NCBI RefSeq assembly: GCF_000152965.1
Contig: NZ_AANB01000005.1
Span: 124,001-188,000, forward strand
Length of the DNA: 64,000 nt
Source: Roseobacter sp. MED193
GTDB lineage: Bacteria; Pseudomonadota; Alphaproteobacteria; Rhodobacterales; Rhodobacteraceae
Direction: 5' to 3'
The first letter of the stretch is position 1. Each line of letters begins with the position of its first letter. A program made the position numbers and the translations under genes. This document shows positions 16,506 through 25,958 of this stretch, piece after piece. The notes beneath the pieces were generated by a model. That model saw only the letters and a program-made list of their open reading frames with translations. It was not told where the DNA came from and did no database searches.

Positions 16506-19025
16506 GCAGGTCAAAACATCGCGATTTTTGCCCCACGCGGCGCAGCACAGGTGCTGGCAATGGCCGCAGTTCTGGAGTGTGGCGGCGTGCTCATGACTCT
16601 TGATCCGGATCTGCCCGAGGATCGACGTGCGGTTATGCTGGAACAAGGGCGGGTCAAGCGCATTCTTTATGGTGGCGGGCTCACTGCTTCGCAAATGAAC
16701 TGGTTAAAAGGGCTGGAGCTTCCGCGCCTTCCGATTACACAGGCTGTATCGCGCCGAGAGGTGCAAACCTTTAGCGCCAATCGTTTTGCGCCACCCTGCG
16801 GGGCGCGGGATCCAGCCTATCTGGTCTTTACATCCGGCTCTACCGGGACCCCCAAAGCAATCTTGGGCACAGCCGGCGGGCTGGCGCATTTTCTCAGCTG
16901 GCAGCGTGATAGCTTTGAGATTGGGCCCGGTGATCGTGCTGCGCAGTTTACCGGGCTGTCCTTTGATGTGCTGCTGCGCGATGTCTTTGTCCCCTTGATT
17001 TCAGGGGCGACACTTGTGATCCCCCCAGAGGGGACCGGACCTGCCCAGCCTGGGGCGCTCGGCTGGATGGATCAGGCCGAAATAACTCTGCTTCACAGTG
17101 TGCCTTCGCTCCTGCAAAGCTGGGTGTCGACAGAGCTTTCTGTATCAAAACTTCCGCATCTGCGACTTGCATTTATTGCTGGGGAACCTTTGGAGGGCGC
17201 CCTGCTGCGCCGATGGCGCCACCGTTTCGGTCAGGCTGTGAGGTTGGTCAACCTCTATGGGCCGACCGAAACGACGCTGGCCAAATTCGCGTTTGAGCCA
17301 GGCCCTGATGTCTTTGAGGCTGGGCAGCCCGTGGGATATGCGCTGCCTCAGACCAGGGCGGTTATCGTGACTGCGCGTGGCAAACCTGCCGCTTCGGGTG
17401 AACTGGGTGAAATTGCCATCGCCACTCCATTTATGTCCTTGGGATACGTCAATGACCCCTCTTTGACCAAGGCAAGGTTTATTCCCTCTCCTGACGCGGG
17501 CGATAGGGATAGAGGTAAAGAGGATTTCATTTATCTGACCGGAGATCTGGGTTGGCTCGATCCGGCGGGGCGGTTGCATGTCGCGGGCCGAATTGATGAT
17601 CAGGTCAAAATCCGTGGTATTCGGGTGGAACCCCTTGAGATCTCTGCGCTGTTGGAGCAGCACCCCGCAGTCGCTGCCAGCGCGGTTGTGGCACGCCGGA
17701 ACGCAGCAGGGGAGATGGAGCTGGACGCCTATTATGTTATGGCGCACGCCAACCTGAACAATACCCAAACAACAGAGCCGCAAATGCGGGCCCAATTGCG
17801 CAGCTATCTGCGCGCGCGTCTGCCTGCTGCATTGGTACCTAATGGGCCCTTGCTGCTGCCAGAGTTGCCGCTAACGCCAAATCATAAACTAGACCGTCGT
17901 CAACTGCCCCCTATAGTCCCGCTGCAAAATAGCCCCTCTGGGCAAGCGCCCAGCTCTGCTGTTGAGGGTCAGATGTTGCAGATCTGGGAAGAGGTGTTAG
18001 AAAAGTCGGACTTAGGGGTCAATGATGACTTTTTTGATGTCGGAGGTCATTCGCTCCTGGCCTTGCGGTTGGTGCTGCTAATTGAACAACGCATGGGGGT
18101 CAAAATTCCCCTGGCGGAGCTGTTCAAATCTGCCACCATCGCCCATCTTGCTGAGGTGGCGCAGACGAGGGAGACAGGCGATGGCCTGGTTCCTCTTTGG
18201 TTGCGTGGGGAGGGGCCGCCACTTTGGATAGTACATACTGGCGGTGGGATGCTGTGGAATTACCAGCCTTTGGTGCGCGCCCTTGCGGCAGATTTCCCAA
18301 TCTACGGGTTCGAAGCCAAAGGCCTGTTTGACGGGGCTGAGCCGCAGGACAGTATTGCAGCGATGGCGTCATCCTTTATCCAAAATATGCGTCATCATCA
18401 GCCACAGGGGCCCTATCGCTTGGCTGGGCACTCCTTTGGGGGCCTGGTGGCCTGGGAGATGGCCTGTCAATTGCAGGCAGCCGGGGAAGAGGTGTCTGGG
18501 GTCTATCTATTCGACAGTAGCTTGACCCGTCCTGATGACGCCTGGCACGCCGACCATAGTGCGGCGCGTGTGGCGGCGCGGGATCTTTCTGTTGCGGTCC
18601 AGGTATATGCCCGTTTTACCCAGAGTGACCTGAGCCTGGAGGAAGGGGCCTTGTCCGATCTCTCCCTGGAGGAACAGCTTGGGCGCGCCGCTGATGTGAT
18701 GGCCGCCAGTATCGGGTCGAAACCGGCCGCGCGCAAATTGGTCGAGGGGGTGTTGCGGATTTCCAATTCCCACCGCGCGGCACGGCTTGCGTATCACCCT
18801 GGGCGTCACACCGCCCCAGTGGTCCTGTTTCAGGCGGAGGACGATCGCAAAGCGGATCCGGATTGGGCACAGTTTTGGCGCGAAACGGCTGGGGGTGCGT
18901 TTGAGACCCAGGTGGTGCCCGGTGATCATGTCACCATGATGGCTCAGCCTCATGTCGAGGTTCTGGCCCAGGCACTGAAAGCGAGCCTTGACCAAAGAGA
19001 GGTGAGCCGATCCTCAGCGGTCTAG
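16443..19025 (+). pseudogene. 5'-truncated NRPS-like synthetase (A-PCP-TE)
   Basis: The frame encodes an adenylation domain that begins inside the fold (homology from about 16,509, GQNIAIFAP), then a peptidyl-carrier domain and a thioesterase. Visible motifs are FTSGSTGTPKA (A3), NLYGPTETT (A5), YLTGDLGWL (A7), GRIDDQVKIRG (A8), LTPNHKLDRRQLPP (A10), DVGGHSLLALRL with the phosphopantetheine Ser (about residue 537 of the frame) and GHSFGG with the thioesterase Ser (about 664). The family N-terminus and any proper start codon are lost: codons 16,443-16,508 are antisense iorB. The rest has no stop or frameshift, so the damage may be recent. It overlaps the convergent phosphatase gene by 12 bases. 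A truncated but expressed protein cannot be excluded. Confidence 0.7.
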
Positions 19026-20732
19026 AATTTCTGGCAACATGCGTCCGGTTGTGCCCGATGGCAGTCGGGTGCCTGCATAGCCGGCGATTGTGGGTGCCAC
19101 ATCGACGGTCTGCACTTTGCGATGCACCACCTGAGCCGGAATTCCGGGGCCCATGAAAAATATCGGGACATGCCGGTCATAGGCATAGGGAGAACCATGC
19201 TGTGATGCACCTGCTAGCGGGTCTGGATCTTTCATGAACCAGCCAGGAGAGAGTATCGGATATAAATCCCCGGACCGGGAGGGCATGAAATTCGCTGTCA
19301 CGGCCCGTCCAATATGCGTATCCGGCAGGCTTCCCTGTGCGATGTGGTCCCTTTCAAAGACCCAGGCCAGCCCCGGCAGCCCGCGCAGGGTCGCAATTAT
19401 CAGCGCCTCAGCCTCAGCCGCGCCAGCCCTTGTGAACCGCAGGAGGTCATGATCCAGATAGATCCAGGGAGAGGTGTAGCTGCTGATGGGGTCATTGATA
19501 CCGTATTTGGCCTTGAAGGCCTGTATGGCCGGTGCCTGTTCAACCTGATCATAGTCAAAGAGATCCAAGTTTGTGCGCAGCCGTGCATTCATATAATCGG
19601 GAACTTCGGTCGCGCCATGATCGGCCGAAAGAACCACCAGCGTGTTCTCTAGCCCAACAACCCGCTCCAAGTGGTCAAAAAACGCGGCCAATTGCGCATC
19701 AAGCCGTTTGAGAGTGTCTTCGGCCTCCAGCGAGGAGGGGCCAAAGGTGTGGCCAACATAATCGACGGAGTTTAGGCTGACGGCCAGGTAATCCGTCACC
19801 TCATCCGTGCCAAGTTGCTCGCCCGCGATCAGGGCCTTTGCAAAGCTGAGCGTGAGCTCATCCGCTGCTGGCGATGTCTCCAGGAAGGCTTGATAAAACC
19901 CATCTGACGGATCTGGGTATTGATGCTCCGGGAAGGTGATACCCCAGCCGGGATAGTCTTTCTCCCAGGGTTGGTCATCAAAGGCGGCAAACACATAGTT
20001 GGCTATGTCGTAAAGCAGCTCCCAGCCTGAACCGGCGTAGCTCTCGGGTAGCTGCCTGTCGGTCCAGTTTTGATGCCATTGCGGGTACGCTTCGACATAG
20101 AAGGTAGAGCTGAGAAAAGTCGATTTTTCAGTGTTGTACCAATAGGCCGTCCCCGCATGGCCTGTTGCCCCAATGGCGGCGCGGTCTTTCATCGAAACCC
20201 CAAAGATCTTGGCCTTTGCGCCACGGGACAGGCGAATCTCATCGCCGATTGTCGTTACCAGAAGATCGCGCGGGGACCGGCCTGCTTCTGGAGCAGACAG
20301 GCTGCCGTCTGGGTACAGCAAGGGGGCGCTGGAATCCTGGGTGGCAAAGTGCAGCGCATCCGACACGTCCAGCACGATACCCTGTGTGTCACTGCCTGTT
20401 GTATTTACATCGGAACTTGGAAGCTGGGTGTCGAGATAATTATTGCCGATGAGCCCATGAACCGCGGGATCTGCCCCGGTTGAGAGGGTGGTGTGCCCAA
20501 CCACCGTCTCCGTATTGGCGTGGCGATGTTCTGCATCCCTGAACCAGGTGCCTTTGGTCATGAGGCGTTGAAACCCGCCCTCGGTGAAACCGGTCGAATA
20601 TCGCAGCAAAAGGTCGGCCCTGAGTTGATCCACGGTAATTTGCACGATCAGTTTCGGCGGCAGGTCCCGCCCTTGAGCAGAGAGCAGCGTTGATGTTCCC
20701 AACAGGAGCGAAACCAAAAATATGAGGCGCAT
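19014..20732 (-). CDS. PafA-like alkaline phosphatase/phosphodiesterase (secreted)
   Basis: A 572-residue alkaline-phosphatase-superfamily enzyme with a Sec signal peptide (cleavage near LLSAQG). The N-terminal metal ligand segment is LIVQITVDQLRADLL; ANTETVVGHTTLSTG holds the nucleophilic Thr region; further metal ligands are suggested by VDYVGHTFG, LSADHGATE and ASQHGSPYAYDRHVPIF. This pattern fits PafA/nucleotide-pyrophosphatase-type monoesterases, which release phosphate from organic esters in the periplasm. It is a single gene converging on the synthetase remnant. No Pho-box was identified. Substrate unproven. Confidence 0.85.
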   Translation of the reverse strand: MRLIFLVSLLLGTSTLLSAQGRDLPPKLIVQITVDQLRADLLLRYSTGFTEGGFQRLMTKGTWFRDAEHRHANTETVVGHTTLSTGADPAVHGLIGNNYLDTQLPSSDVNTTGSDTQGIVLDVSDALHFATQDSSAPLLYPDGSLSAPEAGRSPRDLLVTTIGDEIRLSRGAKAKIFGVSMKDRAAIGATGHAGTAYWYNTEKSTFLSSTFYVEAYPQWHQNWTDRQLPESYAGSGWELLYDIANYVFAAFDDQPWEKDYPGWGITFPEHQYPDPSDGFYQAFLETSPAADELTLSFAKALIAGEQLGTDEVTDYLAVSLNSVDYVGHTFGPSSLEAEDTLKRLDAQLAAFFDHLERVVGLENTLVVLSADHGATEVPDYMNARLRTNLDLFDYDQVEQAPAIQAFKAKYGINDPISSYTSPWIYLDHDLLRFTRAGAAEAEALIIATLRGLPGLAWVFERDHIAQGSLPDTHIGRAVTANFMPSRSGDLYPILSPGWFMKDPDPLAGASQHGSPYAYDRHVPIFFMGPGIPAQVVHRKVQTVDVAPTIAGYAGTRLPSGTTGRMLPEILDR

Positions 20733-20961
20733 AGCTTATCCAATCATAAGGGGCCTAGACAAAGAACTGGAGATGTCGCGATCTTGGAGTGCGGATTTTG
20801 GGCCCCCAGGGGTCGGGACCATCTTCCACGATGTCAGAGAACAGGGGGCTTTAGACCCTTATAGGTGATTTTTTGGATAAAAAACACCCTTAAGTAGTGC
20901 TCTTGGTGTCTGGCAGTCTGTCGCGTGAAAGCGCCCTGGTTCGGACCCGTCGTTAGGGACC

Positions 20962-21618
20962 TTATTCGGCAGCGTTTTTCAGGCCTGCCATCAAGCTGTG
21001 AAACTTTTCGCCTTGGATTGCCACATGGCCGCGAAGCGCATGGGCGGCAGCCTCTGAATCACCAGCCTCCAAGGCTTCCAGTATGGCTTTGTGTTCGCTC
21101 ATGGACTGCGCCATACGACCGCGAAACCGCAACTGCTGGCGGCGAAAAGGCTGAAGCCGACGGTGCAAATTTCCGGTCTCTTTTGCAAGAAACCCGTTGC
21201 CTGCCTCTTGGTAGATGATTTTGTGGAACTTTTCGTTTTCGGCGTAATAGTCATCAGTGTTCTGGGCACTGACCGCCGCCTGACATTTCTCATTGGCGCT
21301 ATGTAACTCTGCCAGCGCAGCGTCTGAAATGCGTTTCGCTGCCAACCGACCGCAGGCGGCCTCCATCTCGGCCATGACCTCGAACATCTCTAAGAGCTCA
21401 ACCGGTCCAGGCTGGCGGACAAAGGCCCCGCGGCGGGGAATAAGCTCTACCAGGCCAGAACGTGCAAGCCTTTGTAACGCCTCTCTTAAAGGGGTTCTGG
21501 AAACGCCAAAATGTTCTGCAAGACGGACCTCATCCAACCGGTCCCCATCTGAATGGGTTCCGTCAAAAATCCGCTCTTCCAATTGTTCGGCGATAAGATC
21601 CGCGTGACGTTTTTCCAT
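20962..21618 (-). CDS. matR: GntR-family (FCD) regulator, probable malonate regulator
   Basis: A 218-residue transcription factor: N-terminal winged helix (about residues 8-70, DEVRLAEHFGVSRTPLREALQRL) and a C-terminal all-helical FCD ligand domain (about 78-205) with the expected FHKIIYQEAGN and MSEHKAILEALEAGD metal/ligand segments. It is divergent from the malonate TRAP/matAB operon and separated from it by 138 bases that contain a perfect palindrome (21663-21676). Position and family make it the likely MatR; malonate or methylmalonate would be the ligand (inference). Confidence 0.85.
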   Translation of the reverse strand: MEKRHADLIAEQLEERIFDGTHSDGDRLDEVRLAEHFGVSRTPLREALQRLARSGLVELIPRRGAFVRQPGPVELLEMFEVMAEMEAACGRLAAKRISDAALAELHSANEKCQAAVSAQNTDDYYAENEKFHKIIYQEAGNGFLAKETGNLHRRLQPFRRQQLRFRGRMAQSMSEHKAILEALEAGDSEAAAHALRGHVAIQGEKFHSLMAGLKNAAE

Positions 21619-21662
21619 GGTTTCAAGCTAACAAACGCGACTATGAAATTCAAGAGTTGGCA

Positions 21663-21676
21663 TCTTGTATACAAGA
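21663..21676. promoter_or_regulatory. Operator-like palindrome in matR-dctP intergenic region
   Basis: TCTTGTATACAAGA is a perfect 14-base palindrome. From memory it is very close to the operator reported for Rhizobium MatR. It ends three bases before a possible -35 (TTGACT, 21680-21685), which is followed after 17 bases by CTATCG as a poor -10. Confidence 0.7.
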
Positions 21677-21756
21677 ATGTTGACTTGAAAAACACAATCC
21701 GCCTATCGTGAAGGCCACCCGGCTTGTTCCGGGTTGGATTCTTTTGGGAGGAAGAC

Positions 21757-22743
21757 ATGACATCTATTTTGAAGACCGCCGTTGCCACGCTGGCACTTGC
21801 GTCCTTTGGGACATTGGCCGGGGCAACTGAACTGCGCCTATCGCACCAATGGTCCACCAAAGACATCCGGCATCAGGTCGCCCAGATTGTTGCTGACGAA
21901 GTTGCTGCGGCAGATGTGGATTTGGACATCAAGATTTTTGGCTCGAAATCGCTCTTTAAGCCACGTGAGCAGTATAAGCCGTTGAGCCGGGGTCAATTGG
22001 ATATGACCGTGCTGCCCCTGTCTTATGCCGGTGGCCAGCAGCCAGCATATAACCTCACTCTTATGCCGGGCCTGGTAAAGAACCACGACCACGCTGCGCG
22101 TCTGTCAAACTCTCCGTTTATGGAGGCGCTTGAGGCCAAGATGGCCGAAGATGATGTGATGGTCTTGGTGCACGGCTATCTTGCAGGCGGATTTGCAGGC
22201 AAAGACAAATGCATCACCAGCCCCGAAGACGTGAAGGGATTGCAGACCCGTGCCGCGGGCAAGTCTTTTGAGCAGATGCTGGCAGGTGCGGATGCTTCGA
22301 TCGCATCCATGGCTTCGTCTGAGATCTACAACGCGATGCAGACGGGTGTGCTTCAGGCCGCAAATACCTCGTCCTCGTCCTTTGTCAGCTATCGTATCTA
22401 CGAGCAGGTCAGCTGCTATACGCCTGCAGGCGATGTGGCTCTGTGGTTCATGTATCAGCCCCTGTTGATGAATAAACGCACCTTTGAAGGTCTGAATGAG
22501 GCCCAGCAGAACGCGCTGTTGGCAGCGTCAGAGAAGGCAGAAGCCTATTATCTGGAAGAGGCCAGAAAGCAGGATGCAGCCTCCGCCAAGGTCTTTGCAG
22601 ATGCGGGCGTGGAAATCGCTCATATGAGCTCTGAGGATTTTGCGGCCTGGCGCCAGTTGGCGATGGAGACCTCATACCAGAAGTTTGTGGAAGAGGTCGC
22701 TGACGGACAAGAACTGCTCGATCTGGCTTTGGCCGTCGAATGA
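21757..22743 (+). CDS. dctP: TRAP substrate-binding protein, probable malonate receptor
   Basis: The periplasmic receptor of a second TRAP system (328 residues). The ATG at 21757 follows GGGAGGA and gives a Sec signal peptide ending near LAGATE. DctP-type segments include LRLSHQWSTKDIRHQ, FKPREQYKPLSRGQLD, VKGLQTRAAGK and YNAMQTGVLQAANTS, with the conserved Arg that grips a carboxylate. The genes downstream are DctQ, DctM, malonyl-CoA decarboxylase and malonyl-CoA synthetase; malonate is therefore the likely substrate, as for the DctPQM proteins of rhizobial malonate loci. Confidence 0.87.
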   Translation: MTSILKTAVATLALASFGTLAGATELRLSHQWSTKDIRHQVAQIVADEVAAADVDLDIKIFGSKSLFKPREQYKPLSRGQLDMTVLPLSYAGGQQPAYNLTLMPGLVKNHDHAARLSNSPFMEALEAKMAEDDVMVLVHGYLAGGFAGKDKCITSPEDVKGLQTRAAGKSFEQMLAGADASIASMASSEIYNAMQTGVLQAANTSSSSFVSYRIYEQVSCYTPAGDVALWFMYQPLLMNKRTFEGLNEAQQNALLAASEKAEAYYLEEARKQDAASAKVFADAGVEIAHMSSEDFAAWRQLAMETSYQKFVEEVADGQELLDLALAVE

Positions 22744-22824
22744 GTCTTGGGCGGGGCGGGCTTTGTTAGCCGCGCCCTGCCACCGCTTTTTCTCTTTCTG
22801 CATTCATACCAACAAGAGGTGCAA

Positions 22825-23373
22825 ATGGCTGGTCATAGCTCTGCCGTTGCTTCCCATACGGGGAACAATCTTTTTCTACGCGTCGTTGCGGCGTTATCCA
22901 CTGTGGCTGGCTGGTGCTCCGCTGCCATGATTGTTTCTGCCGTGGCAATCACCTGTCAGATGATCGTTGTACGTTTCGTGCTGAACAAGTCCACCATCTG
23001 GCAAACCGAAGCAGTGATCTATTTGGTCATTGCGGCAACTCTGATTGGCCTGCCCTATGTTCAGCGCCTGCGCGGGCATGTGAACGTGGACCTGATCCCG
23101 ATTTCGCTGCCGCCACGGCCACGTTTCTTTATGGCGATTGTGACCTCTCTTCTGTCTATCACAATCGTTTCGATCATGCTGTTTTACGGCTACGAGTACT
23201 GGCATTTTGCCTGGCAGCGTGGATGGAAATCAGACACCGTTTGGGGCGTTCGACTGTGGATCCCCTATCTTGCAATCCCTGTTGGATTTGGCCTGCTGCT
23301 GCTGCAGCTGATTGCCGATCTGTTCGCCGTCTTGATTGGCATAGACAAGCCCTTTGGCTTGGAGGACACCTAA
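22825..23373 (+). CDS. dctQ: TRAP small permease (malonate system)
   Basis: The small membrane subunit (182 residues) with four hydrophobic helices and the family pattern CQMIVVRFVLNKSTIWQTEAV. The ATG at 22825 has AGAGG just before it; a start at 22747 would add an N-terminal hydrophobic stretch not seen in DctQ. It ends directly before the DctM ATG. Confidence 0.86.
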   Translation: MAGHSSAVASHTGNNLFLRVVAALSTVAGWCSAAMIVSAVAITCQMIVVRFVLNKSTIWQTEAVIYLVIAATLIGLPYVQRLRGHVNVDLIPISLPPRPRFFMAIVTSLLSITIVSIMLFYGYEYWHFAWQRGWKSDTVWGVRLWIPYLAIPVGFGLLLLQLIADLFAVLIGIDKPFGLEDT

Positions 23374-24690
23374 ATGGACCCACTTCTGCTTGGGGCAATT
23401 GTAGCAATTGCCACCATCCTCGTACTGTTTTCAGGCGTCTCCGTGGCTCTGGGCCTGCTGATCGTTTCTGCAGCCTTTCTGCTCATCTTTGACGGGGCGC
23501 GTTCACTGGAGCTGATGCCGGAACTCTTGTTCGGCAAGCTGGATAACTTTGCGCTTTTGTCTATCCCGATGTTTATCATCATGGGATCCTCCATCGCCTC
23601 GACGCGGGCAGGTGCCGATCTGTATGAAGCGCTGGAACGCTGGCTGACCCGTGTTCCCGGTGGGCTGGTGGTGTCCAACCTCGGGGCCTGTGCGCTTTTT
23701 GCCGCGATGTCTGGCTCATCGCCAGCGACCTGTGCGGCGATTGGCAAAATGGGCATCCCAGAGATGCGCAAGCGTGGCTATCCGGATGGCGTGGCGGCTG
23801 GATCAATTGCAGCCGGTGGCACGCTGGGCATTCTGATCCCTCCCTCTGTCACGATGATCGTCTATGGCATTGCTACTGAAACCTCCATTGGTCGGTTGTT
23901 TCTGGCCGGAGTAATCCCCGGGTTGATGTTGGTAGGATTGTTCATGGCCTGGTCGCTCTATTCCACATGGAAATCCGGCAATGCGGCCCAACTGGGCGCA
24001 GGCAGCTATACCTGGGCCGAGCGCTTTGAAATTCTGCCACGGGTTCTGCCTTTCCTGGGCATCATTTTGGGGGTGCTCTATGCCATGTATGGCGGCATTG
24101 CGACCCCTTCCGAGACCGCGGCCGTCGGCGCATTGCTCTGTCTACTGATCGCGATGGTCATCTATAAGCTATGGAATCCAAAGGATCTTTGGGTGGTGCT
24201 GCGCGACAGTACCAAAGAATCGGTGATGATCCTCTTTATCATCGCAGCGGCCGGTGTGTTTTCTTACATGCTCAGCTCGCTCTTTATCACCCAATCGATT
24301 GCCGAATGGATCGGGACGCTTGAGGTAAACCGCTGGGTCTTGATGGGCGTTGTGAATGTCTTTTTGCTGATCGCCGGGTTCTTTCTGCCACCTGTTGCGG
24401 TGATCCTGATGGCTGCCCCGATCCTGTTACCGATCATCGACACGGCGGGGTTTGACCCGATCTGGTTCGCAGTGGTTCTGACCATCAATATGGAGATCGG
24501 CCTGATTTCTCCGCCTGTGGGTTTGAACCTCTATGTGATCAACGGTATCGCACCGGATATCTCGCTCAAGACCATTCTCACGGGGTCGTTGCCCTTTGTC
24601 GGCTGTATGGTACTGGCCATCGTTCTGCTGTGCCTGTTTCCGAGCCTGGCGACCTGGTTACCTGATCTGGTTATGGGGGCAACCCGATGA
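23374..24690 (+). CDS. dctM: TRAP large permease (malonate system)
   Basis: A 438-residue DctM of normal length with about 12 hydrophobic segments and typical Gly-rich loops (LFAAMSGSSPATCAAIGKMG, AGGTLGILIPPSVTMIVYG, GGIATPSETAAVGAL). The gene starts immediately after the dctQ stop and overlaps the decarboxylase gene by four bases, so transport and catabolism are translationally linked. Confidence 0.9.
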   Translation: MDPLLLGAIVAIATILVLFSGVSVALGLLIVSAAFLLIFDGARSLELMPELLFGKLDNFALLSIPMFIIMGSSIASTRAGADLYEALERWLTRVPGGLVVSNLGACALFAAMSGSSPATCAAIGKMGIPEMRKRGYPDGVAAGSIAAGGTLGILIPPSVTMIVYGIATETSIGRLFLAGVIPGLMLVGLFMAWSLYSTWKSGNAAQLGAGSYTWAERFEILPRVLPFLGIILGVLYAMYGGIATPSETAAVGALLCLLIAMVIYKLWNPKDLWVVLRDSTKESVMILFIIAAAGVFSYMLSSLFITQSIAEWIGTLEVNRWVLMGVVNVFLLIAGFFLPPVAVILMAAPILLPIIDTAGFDPIWFAVVLTINMEIGLISPPVGLNLYVINGIAPDISLKTILTGSLPFVGCMVLAIVLLCLFPSLATWLPDLVMGATR

Positions 24691-25958
24691 CATTGCTCGC
24701 GGATCTTCTTTCAACGGTGTTTGAGCGGCGTTATCGCCGCGATGCATCGGAGCTGGTCGAAGATGGTCGGCCATTGATCGAATTGGCAACGGATTTGGTG
24801 GGATCAACGGGTGAGACATCAGGGCTCGCCCTGGCCCGGCAGATACTGTCCCGGTTTGCTGATTTGGACGACGCGCAAAAGCTGTCTTTCTTTTGCGACA
24901 TTGCCACCACGATGAACATTGATCCCGAAGAGGTTCGCAGCGCCCTGGATGCCTATGAACAGGCCCCATCCAAGGCCACCTACCGGGCCTTTTCGGAGGC
25001 TGCGGAACCTGCCCGCCAAGAGCTGGTGCGTCGCCTGAACAGTGTGCCTGGTGCCACCGGCGCCTTGGTAAATATGCGGGCAGATCTGCTGAGGCTAGGT
25101 CGTCGGGATCCAGAGCTGGAAGCCCTGGATCTGGATTTCCGTCATCTCTTTGCCTCCTGGTTCAATCGGGGCTTTTTGGTTCTGCGCCCGATAAACTGGG
25201 AAAGCCCGGCGCATATTCTGGAGAAAATCATCGCCTATGAGGCGGTGCATGCGATCGACAGCTGGGAAGATCTGCGCCGCAGGTTGGAGCCTGCGGACCG
25301 CCGTTGTTTTGCCTTTTTCCATCCCTCCATGCCTGACGAACCCCTGATTTTTGTCGAGGTCGCTTTGACCCGAGGAATTCCAGGATCGGTTCAGGCGCTC
25401 TTGGCGGAAGACCGTGATGCCATGGCAGCAGGAGACGCAGATACGGCTGTCTTCTACTCGATTTCCAACTGTCAGGCGGGCCTGGCCAGCATTTCCTTTG
25501 GCAACTCTTTGATCAAACAGGTGGCCTCTGACCTCTCTGCTGAGCTGTCGAAACTGAACACCTTTGTGACCCTATCGCCTATTCCGGGGCTGACCAAATG
25601 GCTGGATCAGGTTGGGTTGAGCTGGGACGTTGAAGCGCCAGAGGCCATGCAGGCTCTGGCCGCGCATTATCTGCTGAACGCCAAATCCCGTGGGACGTTA
25701 CCCTTTGATCCGGTCGCTCGGTTCCACCTTGGCAATGGCGCCATCGTTCATGCGGTGCATGCTGACGCAGATACCTCGGAAAAGGGGCGATCTCAGTCAG
25801 GAGGCACCATGGTAAACTACCTCTACGACCTTTCAAAAGTCGGCCAGAACCACGAAAATTTTGCCACCACCCGTGAAGTCGTTGCCGCCTCTCCCGTCAA
25901 AGCTCTGGCGGCATCCGTGGCTGTTCCAACGACCCAAGAAAGGACCTCCCATGGCTAA
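24687..25958 (+). CDS. matA: Malonyl-CoA decarboxylase
   Basis: A 423-residue enzyme converting malonyl-CoA to acetyl-CoA and CO2. It has the helical N-terminal domain and the GNAT-like catalytic domain of the family; the segments LVNMRADLL, FNRGFLVLRPINWESPAHILEKIIAYEAVHAI, RRCFAFFHPSMPDEPLIFVEVALT and FYSISNCQAGLASISFGN are diagnostic, with the catalytic Ser and His expected in the last of these and in the HPSMP region. An overlap with dctM on one side and an eight-base overlap with matB on the other place it in the centre of the malonate operon. Cytoplasmic. Confidence 0.92.
   Translation: MTLLADLLSTVFERRYRRDASELVEDGRPLIELATDLVGSTGETSGLALARQILSRFADLDDAQKLSFFCDIATTMNIDPEEVRSALDAYEQAPSKATYRAFSEAAEPARQELVRRLNSVPGATGALVNMRADLLRLGRRDPELEALDLDFRHLFASWFNRGFLVLRPINWESPAHILEKIIAYEAVHAIDSWEDLRRRLEPADRRCFAFFHPSMPDEPLIFVEVALTRGIPGSVQALLAEDRDAMAAGDADTAVFYSISNCQAGLASISFGNSLIKQVASDLSAELSKLNTFVTLSPIPGLTKWLDQVGLSWDVEAPEAMQALAAHYLLNAKSRGTLPFDPVARFHLGNGAIVHAVHADADTSEKGRSQSGGTMVNYLYDLSKVGQNHENFATTREVVAASPVKALAASVAVPTTQERTSHG

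Noticed and set aside
16443-16508. N-terminal 22 codons of the synthetase frame
   Set aside because: They are antisense iorB sequence and not part of an adenylation domain.
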